Below, piece after piece: positions 53,977 through 63,842 of a stretch of 64,000 nt of DNA (position 1 is the first letter of the stretch; every line of letters begins with the position of its first letter). The notes under the pieces were generated by a model that had not been told where the DNA came from, searched no databases, and was given only the letters and a program-made list of their open reading frames with translations. Origin of the DNA: a bacterium BRH_c32 (lineage in GTDB: Bacteria; Bacteroidota; Ignavibacteria; Ignavibacteriales; Melioribacteraceae); contig LOEU01000014.1 in NCBI GenBank assembly GCA_001516025.1, positions 226,432-290,431 of the forward strand, in the 5' to 3' direction. The translations under genes and the position numbers were made by a program.

Positions 53977-55215
53977 TTATCTATCCTGCCTTAAGAACCA
54001 TAATTCGCCTAAGGTCAAAGATACAGAAAATCTTAAAAAATTCTCACTTAATAATTTATTTTTTGTTGTGCCCCTCATTCCATATTGCAGACCAAAATCA
54101 ATATAACTGTCTAATCCCAATGGTAATGAAGCACCTGCAAAAAGAGAAAACTGATTTATAGCCTCTCCGTTTAATTCTAAGTTAGTTGTCTCATAACTTA
54201 GACCACCACGATACATGGCCTGTTCCCAAAATGCACCCGGTGAAGGAGATGAGTTTTTATATTCGAACCCTCCGCTAAAACTTGACGAGTTTTTTAATTG
54301 CGAAACTTTTTTGTCATTGTATTTATAATCTGACCAGTTCTCTTGTAGATAATCGAACAAAATCGAATAATCTTTATTTATTTTAAAAGATAATCCTAAC
54401 CCATATTTTATTGGTAAATCAGTATATGTTCTCCCTTCAGCACCTGCGATTAATCCAAGCTGAGAATCAGTGTTGCTTACTGTATCAGTTCTTAAACTTG
54501 CCCCGGTTCCGAACACTGCCCCAAGTCTAAAATCCGAAATTACATCAGTAGCAAAAATGTGAGATAAATCACTTGTTAATAAACCAAACGTTCCCCCAAT
54601 GCCTTCATAAGAATAATCTTTTCTAAATGAAGCATCATGAAATGTTGACTTAGAATCAAATTTAATTACAGTAGAATATTCACTTCTGCCAACATAATAA
54701 TCAAACGATGCGCCTACTACAAAATCAAATGGCAATTTATAAGAAGAAGCAATAAATAATCGTGATAATCCACCTTCTCCTTTGAAATCGATTGTATGAG
54801 GATCAAGAATTGTTGATTCATCAATTGAAGATATTTCATAGTTTATATCGGTGTAAGGGACTAACCCTGCACTGATTACAATACCTAAATCTTTCTCAAC
54901 CGGAAAAGCAAGTTGCATTCCGGAAAATTTTGTACCGCTGTAAAACGAACTATTATTATCATCACTAATAGAATACGAATTTACTTGTGCTCCTGACTCA
55001 AAACGAGCAAGTCTAATTTTAAATAAAGATGCAGGATTTACTATTGATAAATAATCATTATCATAAAAACCTATACCATTGCTTCCTAAACCCATCGCAC
55101 GAGCAAACTTGCCTGAACGAATTTCACCAAGGCCATATTTGCTGTAAACAGAACCTTGGGCAAAGATGTTAGCACTAAAACTTATTACAAGTAATACTAA
55201 ATATATTTTTTTCAT
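53977..55215 (-). CDS. Outer-membrane beta-barrel-like protein
   Basis: The 412-residue protein has a clear signal peptide (MKKIYLVLLVISFSANIFA) and then alternating polar and aromatic strands suggesting a beta barrel, with an N-terminal Y-S-K-Y-G-L-G-E-I segment and GLGSNGIGFYDNDYLSIVNPAS typical of Bacteroidota FadL/OmpP1-like proteins. Short glycine-rich turns recur throughout. The exact family is not identified; a transport or porin role is plausible. It is followed by the TPR gene and preceded by a lipoprotein gene with no gap. Confidence 0.78.
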   Translation of the reverse strand: MKKIYLVLLVISFSANIFAQGSVYSKYGLGEIRSGKFARAMGLGSNGIGFYDNDYLSIVNPASLFKIRLARFESGAQVNSYSISDDNNSSFYSGTKFSGMQLAFPVEKDLGIVISAGLVPYTDINYEISSIDESTILDPHTIDFKGEGGLSRLFIASSYKLPFDFVVGASFDYYVGRSEYSTVIKFDSKSTFHDASFRKDYSYEGIGGTFGLLTSDLSHIFATDVISDFRLGAVFGTGASLRTDTVSNTDSQLGLIAGAEGRTYTDLPIKYGLGLSFKINKDYSILFDYLQENWSDYKYNDKKVSQLKNSSSFSGGFEYKNSSPSPGAFWEQAMYRGGLSYETTNLELNGEAINQFSLFAGASLPLGLDSYIDFGLQYGMRGTTKNKLLSENFLRFSVSLTLGELWFLRQDR

Positions 55216-56388
55216 TTATTGTTTTCTCGTATAAGTTATTTTAATTCTTGGTCGCTTAGCACTATCCTGATACTTACTGCCATAAAAAACAATTCTCGAA
55301 GCAGCAACTGAATCATCGAACAGGTCTAATCTAAATCCCTGATAATCACTTCCTTCAATAATTTTTTGAATCAACCAAGTAATATCTCCGGTAAATTTAT
55401 TCCCTGATTTAGTCAATAATAAGCTATAAACACTATCAGGAGTCAATGAGTTCGAGCTTGAATCCTTCATGGAATAAATTACTAATGAATCTGAGGATGG
55501 CGTTCCATCTTTGGTCATCAATGAATCAAGTGTTAATTCTATTATTGCTTTATTAATTATTGATGGTTTTGGCAAAGAAGCCAAATCAAAAAACAATTTA
55601 CCTTTAACAATATATCCGGATTGAACAATTAGACGATCACCTAAGTTTGGTTTACTCCCTTTTACAACATGATTATCCAAATATGGAGTAATCTGAAGTG
55701 TATCCTTCCATTTACCCGGTCTTTCTATCTCGATATTGTACATCGTAGGATTTGCTGCGGCGAATAATGAAATTGCATTAAATCCATAGATTTTACTTTT
55801 GCCTTGTGGAACAAAAATAACACCATTGTTCTTTGTATCATCACTATTTACAACCCCATCTATCCATTTTTTGGTAAGATCCAAAGATAAATTACATGTA
55901 AGCAATGTATCAGAATCCGTAAGATTGGAGATTACATTTTCATTTTTATATGGAAGCGTATTGAGACTATCAAGATCGAAACCTAAAGCCCAGCTTTTTT
56001 CTATTTCATGAGCAGTTAATGAAATTTTTGAATCCTTATTACCGGCAGTATATTTTGGATAAAAATTAATCCAAGATTTATTAATAGTTGCGCCATTTGA
56101 TTTAATTAACGCAATAACCGAATCTTGAAGAAAAATATCAAACTTAAGAAGCATATATGCAGAAAATTCTTCGGTAGCACCAACTAATACTTTACTCGTA
56201 CTTCCAAATGCTTGAGGAGCGTAATAATAAGAGGAAGTCTGTTTTACCTGATCAACACCTGAATCCAAAACGTCAAAAACTACTTTATCTTCATCGGAGA
56301 TAAGATTACCCCCCACAGAAGATGGATCATCGCTACAACCAAAAGTCAATAGACCGACAATGAACAATAATAAAATTTTTTTATGCAA
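55216..56388 (-). CDS. Lipoprotein with repeated beta domains, function unknown
   Basis: The 390-residue protein has a lipoprotein signal ending L-L-T-F-G-C (Cys18), so it should be lipid-anchored. The body is beta-rich with two similar halves, each containing K-F-D or F-D-L followed by a long Ser/Thr-rich loop, and ends I-K-I-T-Y-T-R-K-Q, like DNRLRE-type cell-surface adhesin modules. No catalytic motif is visible. It adjoins the barrel-like gene (next base), so the two products may form an outer-membrane assembly. Confidence 0.72.
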   Translation of the reverse strand: MHKKILLLFIVGLLTFGCSDDPSSVGGNLISDEDKVVFDVLDSGVDQVKQTSSYYYAPQAFGSTSKVLVGATEEFSAYMLLKFDIFLQDSVIALIKSNGATINKSWINFYPKYTAGNKDSKISLTAHEIEKSWALGFDLDSLNTLPYKNENVISNLTDSDTLLTCNLSLDLTKKWIDGVVNSDDTKNNGVIFVPQGKSKIYGFNAISLFAAANPTMYNIEIERPGKWKDTLQITPYLDNHVVKGSKPNLGDRLIVQSGYIVKGKLFFDLASLPKPSIINKAIIELTLDSLMTKDGTPSSDSLVIYSMKDSSSNSLTPDSVYSLLLTKSGNKFTGDITWLIQKIIEGSDYQGFRLDLFDDSVAASRIVFYGSKYQDSAKRPRIKITYTRKQ

Positions 56389-56964
56389 CTATATCTCCTT
56401 TTTCGTTCTTTCTGCAATTTTAGAAACAGCGTGCCTGAAATTATCGGCTACAAAATTGGCAGATTTTTGGTGATTTTGCAAGAGAGAAATTTGTTCTTTT
56501 AAAATATCTGATGCTAATAAGATGGAATAAACCCCTGCATTTAAACCCGATTCGATATCCGATGCTCTATCTCCAATTAAATATGATTCAGAAAGATCAA
56601 TATTAAAATCTTTGGAAGCATCTAAAATCATCTTAGGCGATGGTTTTCTGCATTTACATTCATCTTCAGTGCTAAACTCGGGATGAGATGGACAATAATA
56701 AAATTTCTCAATCCGAATTTGATCAGAGATTAATAAATCACTAATTCTTTCATTTACTTTATCGACCTGCTCGTATGAAAGAAGCCCGCGAGAAATGCCG
56801 GCTTGATTTGAAACTACTATTAATTTGAAATGCAATTCATCTTGGAGATATTTTAATCCTTCTACTACTCCGGGCAATAATTCAATTACCTCCGGATCGG
56901 AGATATAGCCCGGATCATAATTTAGAGTTCCGTCTCTGTCCAAAAAGATAGCTTTGTTTTGCAT
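56389..56964 (-). CDS. HAD-family histidinol-phosphate/heptose bisphosphatase, GmhB-like
   Basis: The 191-residue HAD phosphatase has FLDRDGT with nucleophile Asp9 and acid Asp11, VVSNQ (50-54) and the GmhB-type zinc site Cys91, His94, Cys103 and Cys105 (CPSHP and CKC), followed by RKPSPKM. GmhB removes the C7 phosphate of heptose bisphosphate for LPS core synthesis; histidinol-phosphate phosphatase is the related alternative. No other heptose gene is in view. It follows glgA closely. Confidence 0.9.
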   Translation of the reverse strand: MQNKAIFLDRDGTLNYDPGYISDPEVIELLPGVVEGLKYLQDELHFKLIVVSNQAGISRGLLSYEQVDKVNERISDLLISDQIRIEKFYYCPSHPEFSTEDECKCRKPSPKMILDASKDFNIDLSESYLIGDRASDIESGLNAGVYSILLASDILKEQISLLQNHQKSANFVADNFRHAVSKIAERTKKEI

Positions 56965-56967
56965 TTA

Positions 56968-58461
56968 TTAGTCTGTAAGTTTCCGATAGAGGTCAACATA
57001 ATTTTTGGCTGAATTTAACCATGAAAAATTAGATTTCATTCCATTTTTCATAATTTTCTGCCAAGTTTTCTGATCGCTTGAATAAACTTTTACAGCATTT
57101 TTTATCTCGGCAATCATTTCTTTCGTATTATACTTTTCAAAAACAAATCCGTTCCCTTCTTCATTTTTTGAATAATAAGGAATAACGGTATCTGCAAGAC
57201 CTCCGGTTTTTCTTACAATTGGAACTGTTCCATACATCAAACTATACATCTGGTTCAATCCGCATGGTTCGTATAATGAAGGCATTAAAAACATATCAGA
57301 ACCTGCTTCAATTAAATGTGCTAATTCGTCATCAAAACCAAGATAACATGAAAACTTATTCGGATATTTTGATGATAATGTTTCTAAAAATTTATGATAT
57401 TTTTTATCACCTGTTCCTAATATTACAAATTGAGCATCAATTTTCAATAAATCAGGGACTGCTTTCTTAAGTAAATCAAATCCTTTATTATCAACTAATC
57501 TGCTTATAATGCCAATAATTGGAACATCTTTCTTGAATTCTAAATTAAAATTATCTGCTAATGCTTTCTTATTTTCTATCTTATGGTCTATATTTTTAAT
57601 AGAGTATTTTTTAGGAATTTTTGTATCGTTTTCAGGATTCCAAATCGAATCATCAATACCATTAATTATTCCATATAAATCTTTCTTTCTTTTAGAAAGA
57701 GTATTAAAAAGTCCTAATCCTAAAGTCTTATCCTCGCTTATTTCTTTTGCATAAGTTTCGCTAACTGTATTGATTGCATCGGCAAATAGCAAACCGCCTT
57801 TAAGGAAATTCATCTTCCCTTTTTGTAAAACACCTGACTCAGCTTCTAATTTTTTTGGTAATCCCGTTTTCAAAAATGAACTTTTGGGGAAGACACCTTG
57901 AGAAGCTAAATTGTGTACAGTAAAGACTGTTTTAATATTTTCAAACATTGGATCATCATTATACATTGTTTTTAAGTAAACCGGAATTAATCCACACTGC
58001 CAATCATTACAATGTATTATATCGGGAATCCAGCCAAGCTTTTGGATTAAATCGAATATCGATCTTGCCAGAAGTATGAATCTTTCGTCATTATCAGAAT
58101 ATTCTTCCCCGGTCATTGGATCGGAATACAAGCTGTGTCTGCTTCCATAGTATTCAATATTATCAAGAAAATAGATTTGTACTCTTGTTTTTTGACCTAT
58201 AAGAAAGGATGATCGAAGGGAAAAGACAACTTCTTTTTTATCAATTTCTGTGGTTAAGTCTTTTAAACGAACCACTTCATGTATTTTGTATTTTCTTTCG
58301 TCTATTGCACCATATTTGGGAACTACTATCCTTACTTGATGTCCTAGTTCTTGCAAAATTTGAGGCAATGCAGATGATACATCTGCCAATCCACCTGTTT
58401 TTATGAACGGGACAACTTCGGAGGTCACAAATAGGATTTTTAATTTTTTTCCTGCGGGCAT
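56968..58461 (-). CDS. glgA: Glycogen synthase (ADP-glucose type)
   Basis: The 497-residue GT5 glycosyltransferase has the donor-binding KTGGLADV (21-28) and the C-terminal signature P-S-L-Y-E-P-C-G-L-N-Q-M-Y-S-L-M-Y-G (about 394-411). It elongates alpha-1,4-glucan from ADP-glucose. A promoter resembling the Bacteroidota consensus sits 25 bases upstream, and AAGGA precedes the ATG. It is the first gene of the minus-strand run to the polyprenyl synthase. No glgB, glgC or glgP is adjacent. Confidence 0.95.
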   Translation of the reverse strand: MPAGKKLKILFVTSEVVPFIKTGGLADVSSALPQILQELGHQVRIVVPKYGAIDERKYKIHEVVRLKDLTTEIDKKEVVFSLRSSFLIGQKTRVQIYFLDNIEYYGSRHSLYSDPMTGEEYSDNDERFILLARSIFDLIQKLGWIPDIIHCNDWQCGLIPVYLKTMYNDDPMFENIKTVFTVHNLASQGVFPKSSFLKTGLPKKLEAESGVLQKGKMNFLKGGLLFADAINTVSETYAKEISEDKTLGLGLFNTLSKRKKDLYGIINGIDDSIWNPENDTKIPKKYSIKNIDHKIENKKALADNFNLEFKKDVPIIGIISRLVDNKGFDLLKKAVPDLLKIDAQFVILGTGDKKYHKFLETLSSKYPNKFSCYLGFDDELAHLIEAGSDMFLMPSLYEPCGLNQMYSLMYGTVPIVRKTGGLADTVIPYYSKNEEGNGFVFEKYNTKEMIAEIKNAVKVYSSDQKTWQKIMKNGMKSNFSWLNSAKNYVDLYRKLTD

Positions 58462-58485
58462 TGGAAATCCTTAAAAATTAGACTT

Positions 58486-58518
58486 CAAATTTAATAAAAT
58501 ATTGGCAAAATGACAAAA
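58486..58518 (-). promoter_or_regulatory. Candidate Bacteroidota-type promoter of glgA
   Basis: On the minus strand TTTTG (58518-58514) is followed after 20 bases by TAAATTTG (58493-58486), matching the -33 TTTG and -7 TAnnTTTG elements. The start point would fall near 58479, leaving an 18-base leader with the AAGGA site. The fit is good, but AT-rich background limits certainty. Confidence 0.45.
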
Positions 58519-58578
58519 ATATTAGCATATTAAGAGTTGGCATCATAACTAACTTATTCTTTAGGTTCCCAATCGAAA

Positions 58579-59832
58579 ATGAAAACATTACTTACAAATG
58601 CTTCGCAAATAGTAACGGTTAATACAAATAAAAAAAACTATAAACGTGGCATCAAAGAACTTAATAACATAGACATCATCACTGATCATTCCTTATTAAT
58701 TGAAGATGGTTTAGTTTTAGATTTTATACCAAATTCTAAACTAGGGAAATATTCCGCTACTAATAAAATAGATTTTAAAAATAAAATCATATTACCCGGA
58801 TTAGTAGAATGTCATACTCACCTTACGTTCTTAGGTTCACGAGCAAATGAATTTAAATTAAAACTTAGAGGTGCTTCTTATGAAGAGATTGCACTAAGCG
58901 GCGGTGGAATTCTATCTACTGTTCAAAAAGTTAGAGGCGCATCTCACGAAGAACTTTTAAATGATTCTTTCACTAAGATTAATCGTTTCATTGAGCAAGG
59001 TGTTACAACATTAGAAATCAAAAGTGGCTATGGATTAAGTTACTATGATGAGATTAAATTATTGCAAGTAATTAATTCCTTAAAGGCTGAATCAAAAATT
59101 GAAATTGTACCTACATTCCTTGGTGCTCATACCTATCCCCCCGAATATAAAAACGACCATAAAAAATATCTCCAAATTATATGTAGTGAATTAATTCCTT
59201 TTATTGCTAATAATAAACTTGCAGAATTTTGCGATATATTTTGTGAAAAAACTGCGTTTACTTCAGAGGATACTGATTTAATATTTACTTCGGCGGTTGA
59301 GCACGGATTGAAACTAAAACTTCACACAGAACAATTTAATAATGTTGGCGGATTAGATGCTGCTCTAAAATTTGGGGCAACAAGCATCGATCACTTAGAA
59401 GTGATTAAAGAATCCGATTTCTGTAAATTAAGAGAAAGTAAAACAGCCGCAGTTCTTCTCCCCGGTGTTTCATTCTTTCTTGATTATGATTTCGCGCCTG
59501 CTCGTAAATTGATAGATAACGATGTAATAGTGGCTTTAGCTACTGATTATAATCCGGGCTCTTCGAACATATCAAATATAAGTCTTGTGATGGGCTTGGC
59601 TGCTCTTAAAATGAAAATGACTTTTGAAGAGATAATTTCTGCATATACTATCAATTCTGCTTTTGCATTAAATCGGAGCGAGAGAATCGGAAGCATTGAA
59701 ATCGGTAAAGACGCCGACTTTGCAATTATGAACACTCAAGACTACAATGATATTATTTATAATATCGGAACAAATTTAAACGTTATGACAATCAAAAAAG
59801 GTAACATAGTTTACTCAAAACAAGGTGAATAG
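58579..59832 (+). CDS. hutI: Imidazolonepropionase
   Basis: The 417-residue metal-dependent amidohydrolase opens the imidazolone ring in histidine degradation, yielding N-formimino-glutamate. Landmarks are PGLVECHTHLTF (metal histidines), H-T-E-Q-F-N-N-V-G-G (about 252-261) and the later A-L-A-T-D-Y-N-P-G-S. Length matches the family. It is divergent from glgA, and its stop is immediately followed by the ATG of the formiminotransferase gene. Confidence 0.95.
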   Translation: MKTLLTNASQIVTVNTNKKNYKRGIKELNNIDIITDHSLLIEDGLVLDFIPNSKLGKYSATNKIDFKNKIILPGLVECHTHLTFLGSRANEFKLKLRGASYEEIALSGGGILSTVQKVRGASHEELLNDSFTKINRFIEQGVTTLEIKSGYGLSYYDEIKLLQVINSLKAESKIEIVPTFLGAHTYPPEYKNDHKKYLQIICSELIPFIANNKLAEFCDIFCEKTAFTSEDTDLIFTSAVEHGLKLKLHTEQFNNVGGLDAALKFGATSIDHLEVIKESDFCKLRESKTAAVLLPGVSFFLDYDFAPARKLIDNDVIVALATDYNPGSSNISNISLVMGLAALKMKMTFEEIISAYTINSAFALNRSERIGSIEIGKDADFAIMNTQDYNDIIYNIGTNLNVMTIKKGNIVYSKQGE

Positions 59833-60849
59833 ATGAAAATAATTGAATGTGTCCCAAATTTTAGTGAAGGGAAAAATGAAAAAACCTTTCAACTAATCAA
59901 AGATTCTATATCAGAAGTAAAGGATGTAAAATTATTAAGTTTAGAACCCGATGCAGATTATAATAGGATGGTAGTTACTTTAGCGGGTAATGAAGAAGGG
60001 ATAATAAATGGAGCTATAAATGTTTGTTTGGCTGCCGCTGAAGCTATCGATATGAGATACCATAAAGGTGAACATCCAAGATTAGGCGCTATTGATGTAG
60101 TTCCCTTTATACCGGTTAAAAATAGCACCACAGATGAATGCGTCGCCATCTCTAAAAAATTTGGAGCAATAATTGCAAAAAAATTAAGTGTTCCCGTATA
60201 TTTATATGAAGATGCAGCATTGAGGCCGGAGAGAAAATTGCTTTCAAATATTCGTCAAGGTGAATATGAAGGTTTGGAAGAAAAATTAAAAGACCCAAAT
60301 TGGGCTCCCGATTTTGGTGAAGCTAAATTTAATCCTAAACTGGGAGCTATTGTTACAGGCTCACGATTCTTTTTGGTTGCCTATAATGTAAACATCGATT
60401 CTAATGAAGTTAAATATGCAAAAGAAATTGGAGAGGTAGTTAGAGAAAGTGGTTATCCAAAACGCGATGAATCAGGTAAAATAATTAAAGAAAATGGAGA
60501 AACTGTTCGTATCCCGGGCAAATTAAAATCAGTTCAAGGTATGGGAGTAAGTTTAGAAAAATTTGCAATGACTCAAGTATCAATGAACTTAAAAAATTAT
60601 TACGTAACTCCAATACATGTTGCATTTGAGGAGGTAAAAAAAGAAGCAGCTCGATTAGGAGTAACTGTTAAAGGAAGCGAGATTGTTGGTTTGGTACCTT
60701 TAGATGCAATCTTAGAAGCAGGAAGATTTTACACTAAAAATAAAACTAATAATGAAAAAGAATTATTAGATGCAGCAATCGAAAATCTTGGGTTAAGTTT
60801 CCTTAATAAATTTGTACCTGAAGAAAAAATAATTGAATATATGATTTAA
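59833..60849 (+). CDS. Glutamate formimidoyltransferase
   Basis: The 338-residue protein is the transferase half of FtcD: it moves the formimino group from formiminoglutamate to tetrahydrofolate. It has ECVPNFSEG (5-13), the H-P-R-L-G-A-I-D-V-V-P-F (about 81-92) block and PDFGEAKFNPKLGAIVTGSR (about 159-178). The cyclodeaminase half, fused in mammalian FtcD, is the next gene. It starts directly after the hutI stop. Confidence 0.94.
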   Translation: MKIIECVPNFSEGKNEKTFQLIKDSISEVKDVKLLSLEPDADYNRMVVTLAGNEEGIINGAINVCLAAAEAIDMRYHKGEHPRLGAIDVVPFIPVKNSTTDECVAISKKFGAIIAKKLSVPVYLYEDAALRPERKLLSNIRQGEYEGLEEKLKDPNWAPDFGEAKFNPKLGAIVTGSRFFLVAYNVNIDSNEVKYAKEIGEVVRESGYPKRDESGKIIKENGETVRIPGKLKSVQGMGVSLEKFAMTQVSMNLKNYYVTPIHVAFEEVKKEAARLGVTVKGSEIVGLVPLDAILEAGRFYTKNKTNNEKELLDAAIENLGLSFLNKFVPEEKIIEYMI

Positions 60850-60860
60850 AGGAGGCAACT

Positions 60861-61493
60861 ATGGATACTAATAGCACAATAAAAAATTATTTAGAAAGTC
60901 TTTCATCAAATTCACCTACTCCGGGTGGAGGAAATGTAGCAGCATTTTGTGGTGCTCTTTCTTCATCACTTGGAACAATGGTTTGCAATCTTACAATCGG
61001 TAAAAAAAAATACGCTAATGTAGAATCAGATATGATAAATCTGGCAACAAACCTAAAAACTTTTGTAGATGATTTCACAAAGTTAGCAAGAGAAGACAAT
61101 GAAGCATTTGATAAGGTAATGGGTGCATTTAAATTACCTAAAGAAACAGATGCGAATAAATTAGAAAGAGACAATCAAATTCAAGAGGCAACAATAGGTG
61201 CATCTATTGTACCTGCAAATGTTATTAAAAAATGTTATGAATTAATCCCATTCTTAATTGAAATTGCAGATAAAGGAAATAGCAATTCTATTTCTGATGT
61301 TGGTGTTGCTTTATTATTGGCGGATACTGCTGCTAAAGGAGCTTATCTAAATGTATTGATTAATTGTTCTTCTTTAGATAATCAAACAATTGCTTATGAA
61401 ATTATTAAACAGAATGAGCTTTTTGTAAATGAAATTTCTAATCAAGTCGAATTAAAATATGAAGCTATTCTTTCATCTCTAAAAAAGAATTAA
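60861..61493 (+). CDS. Formimidotetrahydrofolate cyclodeaminase
   Basis: The 210-residue protein matches the FTCD_C/FchA family: T-P-G-G-G-N-V-A-A-F-C-G-A-L near residue 21 (family consensus PGGGSVAA) and a helical body. It converts 5-formimino-THF to methenyl-THF plus ammonia, completing the route begun by the two upstream genes. A strong AGGAGG site precedes its ATG. It converges on the Ig-like lipoprotein gene with one base between their ends. Confidence 0.94.
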   Translation: MDTNSTIKNYLESLSSNSPTPGGGNVAAFCGALSSSLGTMVCNLTIGKKKYANVESDMINLATNLKTFVDDFTKLAREDNEAFDKVMGAFKLPKETDANKLERDNQIQEATIGASIVPANVIKKCYELIPFLIEIADKGNSNSISDVGVALLLADTAAKGAYLNVLINCSSLDNQTIAYEIIKQNELFVNEISNQVELKYEAILSSLKKN

Positions 61494-61494
61494 T

Positions 61495-62901
61495 TTATTT
61501 AGTGAATTTTATATTCAGGTCTTCTAAAGACCATCTCGATTTTATCTTTAATGTGTCCGAATAGAGAATAAATTTTTCAGAATATACAAGTGGGGATAAC
61601 TCCCCATTTGTATAAACTGAATTTGAATCCTTATCTATAAACGAATATAAAAAATATTTCCCGGGTAAAATTTTTGTTAGCTTAAATTTATTAGCTTCTA
61701 CATTTGCCGAATTTAATTCATTCTTTGATTTTGTATCAGTCAGTTTAATTTTTATGGGATAATTATTCTCTTCATCAATATCAATATGCCCTGCTATTGA
61801 AACGAAATCTATATCATTCATCGCTGAAATTGTTTTTGTAATTGTTGTATCCTTTTTATTCCCCGATAGATCTTGAATTGGATTTAAGTTTACTTTAACT
61901 ATAAATTCAGTTTTCGGTTTCGCTTTTGTAAAACTCACATCATATTTTATTGAATCGATTGTGGCAATCGTATAAGCATAAGTATTCTTTTTTAAGTCGC
62001 TGATATTTATAAAACTATTCAAAGAATCAGTAATTACCTTTTCAGAAAAAACTAATGAAAATTCAGGAGTATCAAAATCGATTTTATTAACTTCATATTT
62101 AGTGGTTAATGTTTTTAATGAAGGTGGGCTTGTATCCTTTTCAGCAGCTTTAGTTGAATCAATAATTTCTTTTACGACTTTTTTCTCTTTCATCAAAATG
62201 AAATCAACATTATTAATTTCTATAGAATCATTTTCCAATTCAACCGGTTTCCAAGATAGATTATAAAGGTCTTCATCTTTATCAAAAACTTGATTTCTAA
62301 TCTTATCGATAATAGATATTACTAAATATTTTCCCTCTGTTAATCCTGCGAAAGAATATTTACCATTAGTCCCCACTTGAGAAATGTAATCCGGTTTTAC
62401 AGAATCGATTTCAGGGATCTCATTTTCTATTTTATAACCAAACACAAAAACATTTTCTGTATCGTTTGAAAAAACAAGACCGTTAATTTTCCCTTTTGAA
62501 ATTTTTGGCCCGGTGGAAAATACAAGGCTAAACGGACTCTCCATTTTATTTGAATTGTGAAGATCCTTTACGTCCGAACCAATACTTACTGTATATGTTG
62601 TATTCTTTTTTAATTCAGTATTAAAATAAACTCTCACGGTTGTACCGCTCCAAGAAAATTCCGCATTATTACCGATAGAAGGAGAAAAAAATAATGCTTC
62701 TTGAACGGTTCTTTTATCAACATATTCAGAAAAAGTTAGCTCAATATACTCTTCATCATAATTGATAGTTCCTTCGATAGGATAAGTTTCTTTAATGACA
62801 GGTGGGACTTTATCAACCTCACCACCACCGGGTGGTAATTGGTTTGCACAGCCATAAAATAAAAAGAATCCTAATAAAACTATTTTGAATTTCTTTGCCA
62901 T
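61495..62901 (-). CDS. Ig-like domain (SbsA type) lipoprotein
   Basis: The 468-residue protein has a lipoprotein signal with Cys18 (F-F-L-F-Y-G-C) followed by A-N-Q-L-P-P-G-G-G-E-V-D-K-V-P-P, a start common to Bacteroidota Ig-like domain proteins. An SbsA-type Ig domain (about 33-130: E-L-T-F-S-E-Y-V-D, then Y-T-V-S-I-G-S-D-V-K-D) is followed by further beta-rich units and a second V-F-S-E-K-V segment. It is probably lipid-anchored on the envelope. Its start overlaps the mltG stop region by 22 bases, so both share a transcript. The function is unknown. Confidence 0.85.
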   Translation of the reverse strand: MAKKFKIVLLGFFLFYGCANQLPPGGGEVDKVPPVIKETYPIEGTINYDEEYIELTFSEYVDKRTVQEALFFSPSIGNNAEFSWSGTTVRVYFNTELKKNTTYTVSIGSDVKDLHNSNKMESPFSLVFSTGPKISKGKINGLVFSNDTENVFVFGYKIENEIPEIDSVKPDYISQVGTNGKYSFAGLTEGKYLVISIIDKIRNQVFDKDEDLYNLSWKPVELENDSIEINNVDFILMKEKKVVKEIIDSTKAAEKDTSPPSLKTLTTKYEVNKIDFDTPEFSLVFSEKVITDSLNSFINISDLKKNTYAYTIATIDSIKYDVSFTKAKPKTEFIVKVNLNPIQDLSGNKKDTTITKTISAMNDIDFVSIAGHIDIDEENNYPIKIKLTDTKSKNELNSANVEANKFKLTKILPGKYFLYSFIDKDSNSVYTNGELSPLVYSEKFILYSDTLKIKSRWSLEDLNIKFTK

Positions 62902-63842
62902 GCTTTATATCTACCTACATTAATTTGATGTTGAATAAATGATGAAGCAAAAACATGTCCTCCGGTTCCATCGGCTACAAAATACAAAAAATTATGCTTC
63001 TCGGGGTTAATTACTGCTAAAATAGCTTCCTTACCTGGATTATTTATTGGACCGGGAGGTAAACCCCTGTTCAAATAAGTATTATAATCACTCTTAATAA
63101 GAAAATCTCTTCTATATAATTCGTCTCCTCTTTCTTCTCTAATCAAATATTGAACAGTAGGATCAGCTTGCAGTGGCATTCCGATTTTAAGTCGATTTAA
63201 GTAAACCCCCGCAATCGTTCTAAATTCACTTAATTTATTTGATTCTCCATCAACGATTGAAGCGAGAGTAAGAATTTCATGCCGAGTTAGCTCTGTCTTA
63301 TAACCTTTTGTTTTTATATAATTATTAAAAAAACTGTTTTGAGAAGAATATAATTTCTTGATAATATTTTGAGGAGATGAATCAAGATAAAAATAATAAG
63401 TTTCCGGAAGTAAATATCCTTCAATATTATCACCATCAAAACCCAAGCTCTTTAAAAATACTTTATCAGTGGAAAGCTGCATAAATTTAGAAGAATCAAT
63501 ACCGAGAGAATCTTTGAATAACTTTGCTAATTTATTCTGCCAAATTCCTTCGCCAATTGAAATTAGTTTATCGATCTTTTTTGTAGTAGATAAAAGCAAC
63601 TCAACTAGTTCCACATTAGATAAAGCATTCGGAATCACAATTTTTCCGGCTTTAATCTTTGTTTGAGCATTATAAATATAAGCAACTAATTTAAGCGAAA
63701 GTCTATTCTTAATAACACCTTTTGATTTTAAAGAATCTAAAACATTATTTAAATTCATTCCTTGTTTAATATCTAAAGTAACCTTCGGATTGAAATAATA
63801 ACTATTAGGGAAGAAAAATATATAGGTAAGAATTCCAACCAT
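62880..63842 (-). CDS. mltG: Endolytic peptidoglycan transglycosylase MltG
   Basis: The 320-residue frame carries the MltG (YceG-like) domain with T-L-A-S-I-V-D-G-E-S (about 200-209; the glutamate is the catalytic acid, the usual text is ASIVEKE), G-V-Y-L-N-R-L-K-I-G-M-P-L-Q-A-D-P-T-V (about 218-236), L-P-P-G-P-I-N-N-P-G and the final F-V-A-D-G-T-G-G-H-V-F. A membrane helix at the extreme N-terminus anchors it facing the periplasm. No ribosome site precedes the ATG at 63842, and the frame stays open about 25 codons upstream to a stop near 63918 without another ATG, GTG or TTG. That stretch is basic and hydrophobic, so the true start may be a rarer codon. Confidence 0.9.
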   Translation of the reverse strand: MVGILTYIFFFPNSYYFNPKVTLDIKQGMNLNNVLDSLKSKGVIKNRLSLKLVAYIYNAQTKIKAGKIVIPNALSNVELVELLLSTTKKIDKLISIGEGIWQNKLAKLFKDSLGIDSSKFMQLSTDKVFLKSLGFDGDNIEGYLLPETYYFYLDSSPQNIIKKLYSSQNSFFNNYIKTKGYKTELTRHEILTLASIVDGESNKLSEFRTIAGVYLNRLKIGMPLQADPTVQYLIREERGDELYRRDFLIKSDYNTYLNRGLPPGPINNPGKEAILAVINPEKHNFLYFVADGTGGHVFASSFIQHQINVGRYKAWQRNSK

